Part shown: positions 49,583 to 57,924 of the stretch, piece after piece
How the letters are laid out: each line of letters begins with the position of its first letter
Position numbering within the stretch: the stretch's first letter is position 1
Assembly: GCF_023184515.1 (NCBI RefSeq)
Contig: NZ_JAAHBP010000004.1
Location: 115,081 to 179,080 of the forward strand
Direction: 5' to 3'
Source: Streptomyces sp. D2-8
GTDB taxonomy: Bacteria > Actinomycetota > Actinomycetes > Streptomycetales > Streptomycetaceae
Length of the DNA: 64,000 nucleotides
Translations under genes and position numbers: made by a program
Notes under the pieces: model-generated
The model's input: only the letters and a program-made list of their open reading frames with translations
Databases searched by the model: none
What the model was told of the DNA's origin: nothing

Positions 49583-50482
49583 TTGATAACCGGCATTCAG
49601 GGCACTCGCCTCCGCAGAGCCGCGGCCGTCGCCGTGACCACCGGCGCCATGCTCGCGACCGGTGCCCTCACCGTCGCGCCGGCGCAGGCCGCCTCGGCGC
49701 CCTCCATCGCCGCCAAGGGCGGCTACGCGATGAACAACGCGACCGGCAAGTCGCTCTACACCAAGGCGGCCGACACCCGCCGCTCGACCGGCTCGACCAC
49801 CAAGATCATGACCGCCCTGGTGGTGCTGAAGCAGTCGAACCTCAACCTGGACAGCAAGGTCACGATCCAGAAGGCGTACAGCGACTACATCGTCGACAAC
49901 AACTACGCGTCCAACGCGAAGCTGATCGTCGGCGACAAGGTCACCGTCCGCCAGCTGCTCTACGGGCTGATGCTGCCGTCCGGCTGCGACGCGGCGTACG
50001 CGCTCGCCGACAAGTTCGGCTCGGGCTCGACGCGCTCGGCCCGCGTGAAGTCGTTCATCGGCAAGATGAACACCACCGCCAAGAACCTGGGTCTGAAGAA
50101 CACCCACTTCGACTCGTTCGACGGCATCGGCAAGGGCGCCAACTACTCCACGCCGCGCGACCTGACCAAGCTCGCCAGCTCCGCGATGAAGAACTCCATG
50201 TTCCGCACGGTCGTCAAGACGAAGAAGTACACGGCGAAGACGACCACCAAGACCGGTGGCACGCGGACGATGGCTCCGTGGGAGAACACCAACCCGCTGC
50301 TCGGCAGCTACACCGGCGCGATCGGCGTGAAGACCGGCTCCGGCCCGGAGGCCAAGTACTGCCTGGTCTTCGCCGCCACCCGCAACGGCAAGACGGTCAT
50401 CGGCACGGTCCTCGCCTCGACCGGCCTGTCCGCACGCAAGTCGGACGCGACGAAGCTGCTCAACTACGGCTTCACCAAGTAG
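49583..50482 (+). CDS. D-alanyl-D-alanine carboxypeptidase (K15-like S11 family)
   Basis: A 299-residue penicillin-binding protein from TTG 49583; GTG 49511 is an alternative. The signal peptide is RRAAAVAVTTGAMLATGALT with cleavage after APAQA. Active-site motifs are SxxK at 71-74 (STTK), SGC at 133-135 in place of the usual SxN, and KTG at 250-252. The SGC variant is that of the Streptomyces K15 DD-transpeptidase. The enzyme trims or cross-links stem peptides outside the membrane. No membrane anchor remains at the C-terminus. A strong terminator follows. Confidence 0.94.
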   Translation: MITGIQGTRLRRAAAVAVTTGAMLATGALTVAPAQAASAPSIAAKGGYAMNNATGKSLYTKAADTRRSTGSTTKIMTALVVLKQSNLNLDSKVTIQKAYSDYIVDNNYASNAKLIVGDKVTVRQLLYGLMLPSGCDAAYALADKFGSGSTRSARVKSFIGKMNTTAKNLGLKNTHFDSFDGIGKGANYSTPRDLTKLASSAMKNSMFRTVVKTKKYTAKTTTKTGGTRTMAPWENTNPLLGSYTGAIGVKTGSGPEAKYCLVFAATRNGKTVIGTVLASTGLSARKSDATKLLNYGFTK

Positions 50483-50488
50483 GACGAC

Positions 50489-50527
50489 CGAGGGGGCCCT
50501 GCCGCACACCGCGGCAGGGCCCCCTCG
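50489..50527. terminator. Bidirectional terminator between convergent genes
   Basis: A perfect 17-bp stem (50489-50505 with 50511-50527, arm CGAGGGGGCCCTGCCGC) and a five-base loop, six bases after the DD-peptidase stop. Confidence 0.93.
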
Positions 50528-50531
50528 TCTG

Positions 50532-51347
50532 TCACGCGGTGGTGCGCTGACGGCGCTCCACCGCCCGGGCCGCCTTGCGCCGGCCGCCCGACAGCACGTT
50601 CACCGGGGAGCCCGCACCGGCTCCCGGCTCCAGCCGCCAGCCGCGGATCCGCGCCGCGACCTGCGCCAGCCTCCGGTCGCCCGGCCGTACGTCGACGCAG
50701 AACAGCGACTCGTCGGGCGTACGGTCGTCGCCGCCCCAGCGGACCACGCCGTCGAGTTCGGCGAGGATGTCGCGGATCACGACCTCCTGCTGCGGGAAGA
50801 AGCCGCCCCGGGCGCCGCGCGGGTAGAAGCCGGGCCGGATCCGCACGGCCGTGCCGGACGCCAGATTGGACTCGGGCCCGTTCCTGGCGAGGCCGGCGGG
50901 GTCGTGCCATCCGACGACGTCGCCGCGGCGCAGCGGGTCGACCTCGTAGTGGAACCGGCGTACCAGGTGGACGAGAACAGTCTCCACGTCGCCCATCCGC
51001 ACGGCGACTCCCTTGAGCGGGGTGCCGGGGACGGGACGGGTGTAGACGGTGCCGCCGTCGTCGGCGACGCTCTCCGTCTCCCAGCCGTTGTGGGAGCGCG
51101 AGCCCGCCAGCACCCGCCGGGTCCGGTCCTGCGCGCTGCGCAGGGCGTCCCGTACGCGGGCCGGGATGGGGTTGTTCGCGTCGGCGTACGCCTGGGACAG
51201 GAAATGGGACAGGGGCAGGGCGGCGACGCCCACGGCACCGCCGACGGCGGCGATCCGGCCGAGCAGGGCACGGCGGGACAGGCCGCGACGGTGCGCGGCA
51301 CCGGGCGCTGACGGTCTGCGGGGGATGCGGGGGAGGCTGAGCTTCAA
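50532..51347 (-). CDS. Tat-exported hypothetical protein
   Basis: About 271 residues from TTG 51347, which has GGAAGAG upstream; GTG 51389 is an alternative with no ribosome site. The leader RGLSRRALLGRIAAVGGAVG is Tat-like. The mature part has VRRFHYEVDPLRRGDVVGWH, RIRPGFYPRGARGGFFPQQE, VVRWGGDDRTPDESLFCVDV. It resembles extracytoplasmic Streptomyces proteins of unknown function. It starts 49 bp past the DUF1906 gene stop and may be cotranscribed with it. Confidence 0.8.
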   Translation of the reverse strand: MKLSLPRIPRRPSAPGAAHRRGLSRRALLGRIAAVGGAVGVAALPLSHFLSQAYADANNPIPARVRDALRSAQDRTRRVLAGSRSHNGWETESVADDGGTVYTRPVPGTPLKGVAVRMGDVETVLVHLVRRFHYEVDPLRRGDVVGWHDPAGLARNGPESNLASGTAVRIRPGFYPRGARGGFFPQQEVVIRDILAELDGVVRWGGDDRTPDESLFCVDVRPGDRRLAQVAARIRGWRLEPGAGAGSPVNVLSGGRRKAARAVERRQRTTA

Positions 51348-51395
51348 CGGAGTCTCTTCCTGAAGTTCTTGCTGAAGTTCTCTGCGCACACGCGC

Positions 51396-53645
51396 TCAGG
51401 CATTGCGGACGATGCTGTTGTACGTCTCGAAGATCTGGTAGACGGCCAGGCTCTGGTGCGTCTGGGACTCCACGTCGGGGTCCCAGGCCCGGTAGCGGCG
51501 CAGGAGTTCGGTGATCTCGAACTCGGCGAGGTCGAGGCGCATGGACCGCGGGGTGGTGACACGGTCGCCGGGGGGCAGCCGGCCGCCGGGCCTGCCCCGG
51601 GTGCCCCACAGGTGGATCAGGGCCGCGGTGCGCACACTGAACGCGTTGTCCTTGTTCAGCTGCTGCCACACGGTCCACAGGTCGGCGTCCTTGGCCGGGT
51701 CGCGGTGGTCGCCGCTGGTGAAGCCCCAGCCGATGCAGTGGTTCCAGGCCTGGATGGCGTCGCTCGCGCTGATCTCGCCGATGCCGGTGTGCGAGTCCCT
51801 GACGGAGCCGGAGCCCGTGAGGTGGTGGTCGGCGACCTGCTGGTCGGCGGACTGGCCGGCGAGGCCGTAGTCGCGCATGGCCCAGTAGACCACCGTCTGG
51901 ATCAGTGCCTTGCGCATCGTGTACGTCGTCGACAGCTCGGTGATCAGCCCGTCCTGGTCCTGGATCGCCGCGACGGCCTGCGCGTTGGTGTAGAGCCGCG
52001 CCTCGCTGCCGATGCCGCCCATGTCCGGGCGCCCGATCGACCGCATGTAGCGCGAGAGGTCGGCCCGCAGCGCCGGCACCTGGCGCGCGTCGAGGGCGAC
52101 GTCCGGGACGGCGGGCCGCGGCCGGTCGAACGAGCCCTGCCCGGTGTCCCGCCCCGAGGCGATGTCGGCATCGATCTCGAGCTGCCCGTCACCGGAGCCG
52201 AGGGTACGGATGACGAACTGGTCGTAGGCCCAGTCCTGCGGCAGCGGGTGCCCGGCGTTGCCCTCGAAGCCCGAGGACATGTCGGCGACGAAGCTCGCCG
52301 TCGAGTAGCCGGCCGCGCCGACCCGCGCGCACACGCTGCGGGAGCCGTAGACACCGATCTCGTAGGGGTGGCCGGAGTCCGCCATCGCCTCCTTGATGCC
52401 CTTGAAGTGCGGCAGGACGCTCGCGGTGATCTCGGCGTCGATCGCGTCGAAGTCGACGGCGAAGAAGATCCGGGTCCCCCGCCCGAAGCCGTGGTCGCGG
52501 GCGGCGTTGACCGCCGCGTACCCGGCGGTCCGCCCCGCGACGTAGTCGAAGTCCGAGGCGTCGTTGTTGACGGTCTGGTAGATCGGGAAGCAGCGCAGGC
52601 CCTGCTGGGCGATGGTGGCGAGCTCGCCCGGCTGGATGGCCTTCTCCGGCAGCGAGGTGGCACTCGGGTTGGTGAGGTAGCGGCCGACGTAGGTGATCCC
52701 GGCCGCCTTGAGCGATGCCGCCCGGGCCGGGGTGACCTTCGCGACGGTGTCGCAGGCCCGGGCGGGGCGGGACTGGTCGCCGAAGGACGCCAGCAGGGAG
52801 GCGAAGGTGGCGAAGTCGCCCTCGCCCGTGGCCGGGAGCGCCGCGAAGGTCTGGAAGGCCCGGACGGCTGCGGCGAGGGACGAGCCGAAGGTGTCGGTGA
52901 GGGCCGCGGGCCGCCGGCCCAGGACCATCCCGGCGGAGAACAGCTGGACGAAGACGCCCTTGTCACCCTGGGTCACGGGATGCGCCTTCAGGCCCGACTG
53001 GGTACCGGGCCCGAAATTCCCGTTGGCGGTGCCGTCCGCCATGCCCAGCTCGTACTGCACGCCGAAGAGAAGCGCCTTGACGGTGTCCCGGGACACGACC
53101 CCGTCGCAGGCGATGACGTAGAAGTCCCGCCGGTTCAGGTAGCGGCCGTTGAGCCACTGCTGGACAGCCCTGACCTGTCCGGTGCCCGAGGCGCCGGGGA
53201 CGTACGAGTCCATCGTCAGCAGCGCCTTGACCGTCTTGGGCGTCAAGCCGGTGCCCGGGAAGGCCTGTTCGACGCCCATGTCGGTCTTGAGCCGGGCGAC
53301 GGCCGCCCGCACCCGCGCGCCGTAGGTGCCGTCGAGATCGCCGCCGTCGTAGCCCTTGCAGGAGAGGCCGGCCTGGATGATGCGGCAGAAGTCGGGCGAG
53401 GGGACGGTGTCCGCGTTGAGCTCGGGGTACTTGGCGGTCAGGGTGCTGAGCGTGGTGGGACCGAAGCTGTCGGAGAGCGCTGTGATGCCCAGCTCGTACT
53501 GCAGGGCACGGGTCAGGGCGTACATGGTCGCCCAGTCGGCCTCGCCGGTCTCCTCCACGGTCGTGCCGATACGGCTGCCGTAGACGGAGTTCACGAATCT
53601 CTGGGCCTTGAGCACCATCGCGTCGCGCATGGGGGGTTCACTCAC
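51396..53645 (-). CDS. DUF1906 (Rv2525c-like) glycoside-hydrolase-like protein with peptidoglycan-binding repeats
   Basis: A protein of about 749 residues. The front half has repeated peptidoglycan-binding-like units (VNSVYGSRIGTTVEETGEAD, LDGTYGARVRAAVARLKTDM, TFGSSLAAAVRAFQTFAALP). Residues near 310-540 form a DUF1906 TIM-barrel: LKAAGITYVGRYLTNPSATS, RIFFAVDFDAIDAEITASVL, YEIGVYGSRSVCARVGAAGY and PQDWAYDQFVI. The last 200 residues contain a helical domain of unknown type. No signal peptide is evident, unlike Tat-exported Rv2525c. The start is uncertain (GTG 53645 or the ATG five codons later). It probably binds the cell wall. Confidence 0.85.
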   Translation of the reverse strand: MSEPPMRDAMVLKAQRFVNSVYGSRIGTTVEETGEADWATMYALTRALQYELGITALSDSFGPTTLSTLTAKYPELNADTVPSPDFCRIIQAGLSCKGYDGGDLDGTYGARVRAAVARLKTDMGVEQAFPGTGLTPKTVKALLTMDSYVPGASGTGQVRAVQQWLNGRYLNRRDFYVIACDGVVSRDTVKALLFGVQYELGMADGTANGNFGPGTQSGLKAHPVTQGDKGVFVQLFSAGMVLGRRPAALTDTFGSSLAAAVRAFQTFAALPATGEGDFATFASLLASFGDQSRPARACDTVAKVTPARAASLKAAGITYVGRYLTNPSATSLPEKAIQPGELATIAQQGLRCFPIYQTVNNDASDFDYVAGRTAGYAAVNAARDHGFGRGTRIFFAVDFDAIDAEITASVLPHFKGIKEAMADSGHPYEIGVYGSRSVCARVGAAGYSTASFVADMSSGFEGNAGHPLPQDWAYDQFVIRTLGSGDGQLEIDADIASGRDTGQGSFDRPRPAVPDVALDARQVPALRADLSRYMRSIGRPDMGGIGSEARLYTNAQAVAAIQDQDGLITELSTTYTMRKALIQTVVYWAMRDYGLAGQSADQQVADHHLTGSGSVRDSHTGIGEISASDAIQAWNHCIGWGFTSGDHRDPAKDADLWTVWQQLNKDNAFSVRTAALIHLWGTRGRPGGRLPPGDRVTTPRSMRLDLAEFEITELLRRYRAWDPDVESQTHQSLAVYQIFETYNSIVRNA

Positions 53646-53876
53646 TTTCGAGGGAGTGACCGCGCCCGCCGCAGCCCGGAACCGGGCCTCCCCCGGGTCG
53701 CCGGGCGCATGGTCGATCTCGTGGTGAGCTTGATCGTATGTCCGGATAAACCGCCTACTGTGTGGTAGTTGGGGGAGTTCGAGGAGACTCTTGTGATCCT
53801 CGGCGAACCGCTGGTTCACCCCGGACACACGCCGGCGGCCCCCCGCCCGGAGGGGCAGGGGGCCGCCGCAGTCGGC

Positions 53877-55322
53877 TCACGCCCAGGTGATCAGGCGCTT
53901 CGGCTGCTCCAGGATCGCCGCCACATCGGCCAGGACCTTCGAGCCCAGCTCGCCGTCGACCAGGCGGTGGTCGAAGGACAGGGCCAGGGTGGTGACCTGA
54001 CGGGGCTTCACCTTGCCCTTGTGGACCCACGGCTGCGGCTTGATCGCGCCGACCGCGAGGATCGCGGACTCGCCCTGGTTGAGGATCGGCGTGCCCGTGT
54101 CGACGCCGAAGACGCCGACGTTGGTGATCGTCACCGTGCCGCCCTGCATGGCCGCCGGGGACGTCTTGCCGTCCCTGGCCGTCGCCACCAGCTCGCCCAG
54201 CGACTCGGCCAGCTGCGGCAGGGTCTTGGCGTGGGCGTCCTTGATGTTCGGCACGATCAGACCGCGCGGGGTCGCGGCCGCGATGCCCAGGTTCACGTAG
54301 TGCTTGACCACGATCTCCTGGGCGGCCTCGTCCCAGGACGCGTTGACGTCGGGGTTGCGGCGGATCGCGACGAGCAGCGCCTTGGCGATCAGCAGCAGGG
54401 GGTTCACGCGCAGGCCCGCGAACTCCTTGTCCGCCTTCAGCTCCTCGACCAGCTTCATCGTGCGCGTCACGTCGACCGTCACGAACTCCGTGACGTGCGG
54501 CGCGGTGAACGCCGAGCCGACCATCGCCGCCGCCGTCGCCTTGCGGACACCCTTGACCGGGATGCGGGTCTCGCGGGTGGTGTCGTACGACGCCGGAGCC
54601 TGGGTCGCGGCCGGGGCGGACGCGACCGACGGCTCGGGGACCGCGGGGACGGCGGCGGCGACCGCCGCGTGCACGTCCTCGCGGGTGATGATGCCGTCCG
54701 GGCCGGTCGGGACGACGGTCGTCAGGTCGACGCCCAGGTCCTTGGCCAGCTTGCGGACGGGGGGCTTGGCCAGCGGCCGTTCCGCGCCGGCCGGGGCGGC
54801 CTGGGCTGCCGGGGCGGTCGCGGCTGCCGGGGCGGTCGCGGCCGGGGCCGCCGGCGTGTGGCCGTTCAGCTCGGTCTGGATCGCTGTCGAGGCCTGCTGG
54901 ACCGGGACCTCCGGGCCCTTGCGGGGGCGGCGGCGGGTGGACGAGGTCGCCACGCCGTAGCCCACCAGGACCGGCTGGCGTCCCGAGCCCGCCGCCTTCG
55001 GCTCCTGCGCCGGCTCGGCTGCCGCGGGCTGCTCGGCGGCGGGCGCGGGCGCGGCGCTGCCGCCGCCCACGTCCACCGCGATGATCGACGTGCCCACGTC
55101 GACCGTGGTGCCCTCGGGGAAGTGCAGGTCCCGGACCACGCCGTCGTACGGGATGGGCAGCTCGACGGCCGCCTTCGCCGTCTCGACCTCGCAGACCACC
55201 TGGCCGTCGGTGACCGTGTCGCCGGGCTGGACGTACCACTTGAGGATCTCGGCCTCGGTGAGTCCCTCGCCCACGTCGGGCATCTTGAACTCGCGCACGG
55301 ACGCTTCCGTCATCGTCGTCAC
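53877..55322 (-). CDS. bkdC: Branched-chain 2-oxo acid dehydrogenase E2, dihydrolipoamide acyltransferase
   Basis: A 481-residue E2 from GTG 55322, after GGAGAGGG. The lipoyl domain (8-85) carries the lipoylated Lys50 in VETAKAAVE. An Ala/Pro linker is followed by the E1/E3-binding domain (VRKLAKDLGVDLTTVVPTGP) and the acyltransferase core, whose active site is LSFDHRLVDGE. It passes acyl groups from branched 2-oxo acids to CoA, supplying isobutyryl-, isovaleryl- and 2-methylbutyryl-CoA for fatty acid and polyketide starters. It is the last gene of the bkd operon, starting 10 bp after bkdB. Confidence 0.96.
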   Translation of the reverse strand: MTTMTEASVREFKMPDVGEGLTEAEILKWYVQPGDTVTDGQVVCEVETAKAAVELPIPYDGVVRDLHFPEGTTVDVGTSIIAVDVGGGSAAPAPAAEQPAAAEPAQEPKAAGSGRQPVLVGYGVATSSTRRRPRKGPEVPVQQASTAIQTELNGHTPAAPAATAPAAATAPAAQAAPAGAERPLAKPPVRKLAKDLGVDLTTVVPTGPDGIITREDVHAAVAAAVPAVPEPSVASAPAATQAPASYDTTRETRIPVKGVRKATAAAMVGSAFTAPHVTEFVTVDVTRTMKLVEELKADKEFAGLRVNPLLLIAKALLVAIRRNPDVNASWDEAAQEIVVKHYVNLGIAAATPRGLIVPNIKDAHAKTLPQLAESLGELVATARDGKTSPAAMQGGTVTITNVGVFGVDTGTPILNQGESAILAVGAIKPQPWVHKGKVKPRQVTTLALSFDHRLVDGELGSKVLADVAAILEQPKRLITWA

Positions 55323-55332
55323 GACCCTCTCC

Positions 55333-56310
55333 TCAGTACGCCAGCGAGCGGTCGACGGCATCCAGTACCCGGTCCAGGTTCGGCAGGTACTCCTCCTCCA
55401 GGCGGGCCGGCGGGTACGGCGCGTGGTAGCCGCCGACCCGGAGCACCGGGGCCTCCAGGTGGTAGAAGCAGCGCTCCGTGATCCGCGCGGCGATCTCCGC
55501 GCCCGACCCGAAGAACACCGGCGCCTCGTGGACGACGACCAGGCGGCGCGTCTTCTCCACCGACGCCTGGACCGAGTCGAAGTCGAGGGGGGAGACCGAG
55601 CGCAGGTCCAGGACCTCCAGGTTCTTGCCCTCCTCGGCGGCCGCGTCCGCGACCTCCTGGCAGAGCTTCACCATCGGGCCGTAGGCGGCCAGGGTGAGGT
55701 CGGTGCCCTCACGGACCACCTGGGCCTTGTGCAGCGGGCCCGGGATCGCCTCCGTGTTGACCTCGGCCTTGTCCCAGTAGCGGCGCTTGGGCTCGAAGAA
55801 GATCACCGGGTCGTCGCTCTGGATGGCCTGCTGCATCATCCAGTACGCGTCCGACGCGTTGGACGGGCTGACGATCTTCAGGCCCGCCACGTGCGCGAAG
55901 AGCGCCTCGGGCGACTCCGAGTGGTGCTCCACCGCGCCGATGCCGCCACCGTAGGGGATGCGCACGACGACCGGGAGCTTGACCTTGCCCAGCGAGCGGG
56001 CGTGCATCTTCGCGAGCTGCGTGACGATCTGGTCGTACGCCGGGAAGACGAAGCCGTCGAACTGGATCTCCACCACCGGGCGGTAACCACGCAGGGCCAG
56101 GCCGATCGCCGTGCCGACGATGCCCGACTCGGCGAGCGGGGTGTCGATGACGCGGCTCTCGCCGAAGTCCTTCTGCAGGCCGTCCGTCACCCGGAAGACG
56201 CCGCCGAGCTTGCCGACGTCCTCGCCCATGATCAGGACCTTGGGGTCGGACTCCAGGGCGCGGCGCAGCGACTCGTTGATCGCCTTGGCCAGTGCCATCT
56301 TGTCGGCCAT
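55333..56310 (-). CDS. bkdB: Branched-chain 2-oxo acid dehydrogenase E1 beta subunit
   Basis: A 325-residue transketolase-like beta subunit. ATG 56310 follows GGGGGG and overlaps nothing; it lies 1 bp after the bkdA stop. Motifs include VLIMGEDVGKLGGVFRVTDG, VIDTPLAESGIVGTAIGLAL, PYGGGIGAVEHHSESPEALF and FFEPKRRYWDKAEV. It pairs with bkdA to bind thiamine diphosphate and decarboxylate branched 2-oxo acids. Confidence 0.96.
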   Translation of the reverse strand: MADKMALAKAINESLRRALESDPKVLIMGEDVGKLGGVFRVTDGLQKDFGESRVIDTPLAESGIVGTAIGLALRGYRPVVEIQFDGFVFPAYDQIVTQLAKMHARSLGKVKLPVVVRIPYGGGIGAVEHHSESPEALFAHVAGLKIVSPSNASDAYWMMQQAIQSDDPVIFFEPKRRYWDKAEVNTEAIPGPLHKAQVVREGTDLTLAAYGPMVKLCQEVADAAAEEGKNLEVLDLRSVSPLDFDSVQASVEKTRRLVVVHEAPVFFGSGAEIAARITERCFYHLEAPVLRVGGYHAPYPPARLEEEYLPNLDRVLDAVDRSLAY

Positions 56311-56311
56311 C

Positions 56312-57499
56312 TCAGTTACCCCCCTCATCGGCGAACGACGCCTGGTAGGCGGCGAACTGGGCGCGCTCCTCGTCGACGAGCGCGTGTCCGTCCGCGTAGG
56401 CGTTCTCGAAGATCGCGAAGTGGTCCGGGTCCGGCATGGCACGGACCGCCTCGCGCACTCGTTTGCCCAACGCCTCGGACTCGGCCTCCAGTTCCTCGAA
56501 GAATCCCTCGTCCGCGTGGTTTGAGGCCTCCAGGTACCGGCGAAGGCGCAGGATCGGGTCCTTGGCCTCCCAGGCCTGGCGCTCCTCGTCGCCCCGGTAG
56601 CGGCTCGGGTCGTCGGAGGTGGTGTGGGCGCCCATGCGGTAGGTGAACGCCTCGACGAGGGTCGGGCCCTCGCCGCCGCGGGCCCGCTCCAGGGCCCATC
56701 GGGTGACCGCGAGGACGCCGAGCACGTCGTTGCCGTCCACCCGGACGCCCGGGAAGCCGAAGCCCTGGGCGCGCTGGTAGATCGGGACGCGGGACTGCTT
56801 CTCGGTGGGCTCGGAGATGGCCCACTGGTTGTTCTGGCAGAAGAACACGACCGGGGCGTTGTAGACCGCGGAGAAGGTGAACGACTCGGCCACGTCGCCC
56901 TGGCTGGAGGCGCCGTCGCCGAAGTACGCGATCACCGCGCTGTCGGCGCCGTCCTTGGCGACGCCCATGGCGTAGCCGGTTGCGTGCAGCGTCTGGGAGC
57001 CGATGACGATCGTGTAGAGCTGGAAGTTGTTGCTGTTCGGGTCCCAGCCGCCGTTGTTCACGCCGCGGAACATCCCGAGCAGGTTGGCCGGGTCGACGCC
57101 GCGGCACCAGGCCACGCCGTGCTCGCGGTAGGTCGGGAAGACGTAGTCGTCCTCGCGGGTGGCCCGGCCGGACCCGATCTGGGCGGCCTCCTGGCCCAGC
57201 AGCGAGGCCCACAGGCCCAGCTCGCCCTGGCGCTGCAGGGAGGTGGCCTCGGCGTCGAAGCGACGGGTGAGCACCATGTCGCGGTAGAGGCCGCGGAGCT
57301 CTTCCGGGGTGATGCCGGCGACGTACTTGTCGTACTCGGCGTTCTTGACGCGCTTGCCCTCGGGCGTCAGCAGCTGCACGAGCTGGGGCTCGGTGCCGGC
57401 GTCCTTCTTCGTCGTGCGGGTGCGCTTGGTGCCGGTGGTGCCGGCCTTGCTTCCGGCGCTGCGTCGCGGTGTGCGCGCGGCAGTGCTCTCCACGGTCAC
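56312..57499 (-). CDS. bkdA: Branched-chain 2-oxo acid dehydrogenase E1 alpha subunit
   Basis: A 395-residue alpha subunit from GTG 57499, after GGAGGAG. The first 35 residues are basic and disordered (RRSAGSKAGTTGTKRTRTTK). The thiamine diphosphate motif is YFGDGASSQGDVAESF with NNQWAISEPTEKQS. The substrate region is RRFDAEATSLQRQGELGLWA. It begins the bkdA-bkdB-bkdC operon. No E3 gene lies in the operon, so it probably shares the cellular dihydrolipoamide dehydrogenase. A palindrome 230 bp upstream may bind the regulator. Confidence 0.96.
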   Translation of the reverse strand: MTVESTAARTPRRSAGSKAGTTGTKRTRTTKKDAGTEPQLVQLLTPEGKRVKNAEYDKYVAGITPEELRGLYRDMVLTRRFDAEATSLQRQGELGLWASLLGQEAAQIGSGRATREDDYVFPTYREHGVAWCRGVDPANLLGMFRGVNNGGWDPNSNNFQLYTIVIGSQTLHATGYAMGVAKDGADSAVIAYFGDGASSQGDVAESFTFSAVYNAPVVFFCQNNQWAISEPTEKQSRVPIYQRAQGFGFPGVRVDGNDVLGVLAVTRWALERARGGEGPTLVEAFTYRMGAHTTSDDPSRYRGDEERQAWEAKDPILRLRRYLEASNHADEGFFEELEAESEALGKRVREAVRAMPDPDHFAIFENAYADGHALVDEERAQFAAYQASFADEGGN

Positions 57500-57550
57500 G
57501 TGTGCTCCTCCGTCGGTCCGGGCCACGGGGTTGCCGGTAGGCCTGGGGGT

Positions 57551-57576
57551 CCCCCCTGCTCTTTTGAGCCTGGGGG
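57551..57576 (-). repeat. Hairpin repeat in the bkd leader
   Basis: CCCCC and GGGGG (57551-57555, 57572-57576) enclose GCTC and GAGC (57558-57561, 57566-57569) around a TTTT loop. It resembles the C/G-run hairpins scattered between Streptomyces genes. It would fold in the bkdA mRNA leader. Confidence 0.5.
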
Positions 57577-57726
57577 AGCGGCTCACCTGAACTCGACCAC
57601 CGGGGCACGGGGTGGGTGCCACTCGGCCGGGAACAGGCGTGACAGGTGCCCCGGCGAGCGCCCTGCAACAAGCACGTTACCCAGTGCGCCACATTTCTGT
57701 GAAACCCCTCCTGACCTGGGATTTTG

Positions 57727-57740
57727 CTTGGATATCCAAG
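57727..57740. promoter_or_regulatory. Perfect palindrome, candidate bkd operator
   Basis: CTTGGATATCCAAG is a perfect 14-bp palindrome in an AT-richer patch (57718-57750) upstream of the bkd operon. Lrp/AsnC-type BkdR proteins control bkd genes in other bacteria; that such a protein binds here is inference. Confidence 0.55.
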
Positions 57741-57860
57741 TAAATCGGAAAGGCGTGGAAGGGGCCCTGGTCACAGCCTTGCAGGAGGCCGGAGCAACCG
57801 CACGTTAACCCGGTGACCCAGGTCACGGGAAGAGTCAACTTGTCGGCGCGCCCAAACGGC

Positions 57861-57900
57861 ACGCGCGCGTGGGCCCCGTTCCCGGGCCCCACGCGCGCGT
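57861..57900 (-). terminator. Terminator after first Ser/Thr kinase
   Basis: ACGCGCGCGTGGG (57861-57873) pairs perfectly with CCCACGCGCGCGT (57888-57900), 25 bp past the kinase stop. Confidence 0.85.
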
Positions 57901-57924
57901 GGATCATGCCTCTGAGCAGCGGGG

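Larger units (their letters stand above)
57500..57924. other. 425-bp gap upstream of bkdA
   Basis: This gap between bkdA and the kinase gene holds the bkd promoter region, a hairpin repeat, a perfect palindrome and the kinase terminator, which are listed separately. No gene is visible; no bkdR-like regulator is adjacent. Confidence 0.6.

Noticed and set aside
54780..54860. Tandem Ala/Pro-coding repeats in bkdC
   Set aside because: They encode the normal flexible linker between lipoyl and E3-binding domains; not a separate repeat element.
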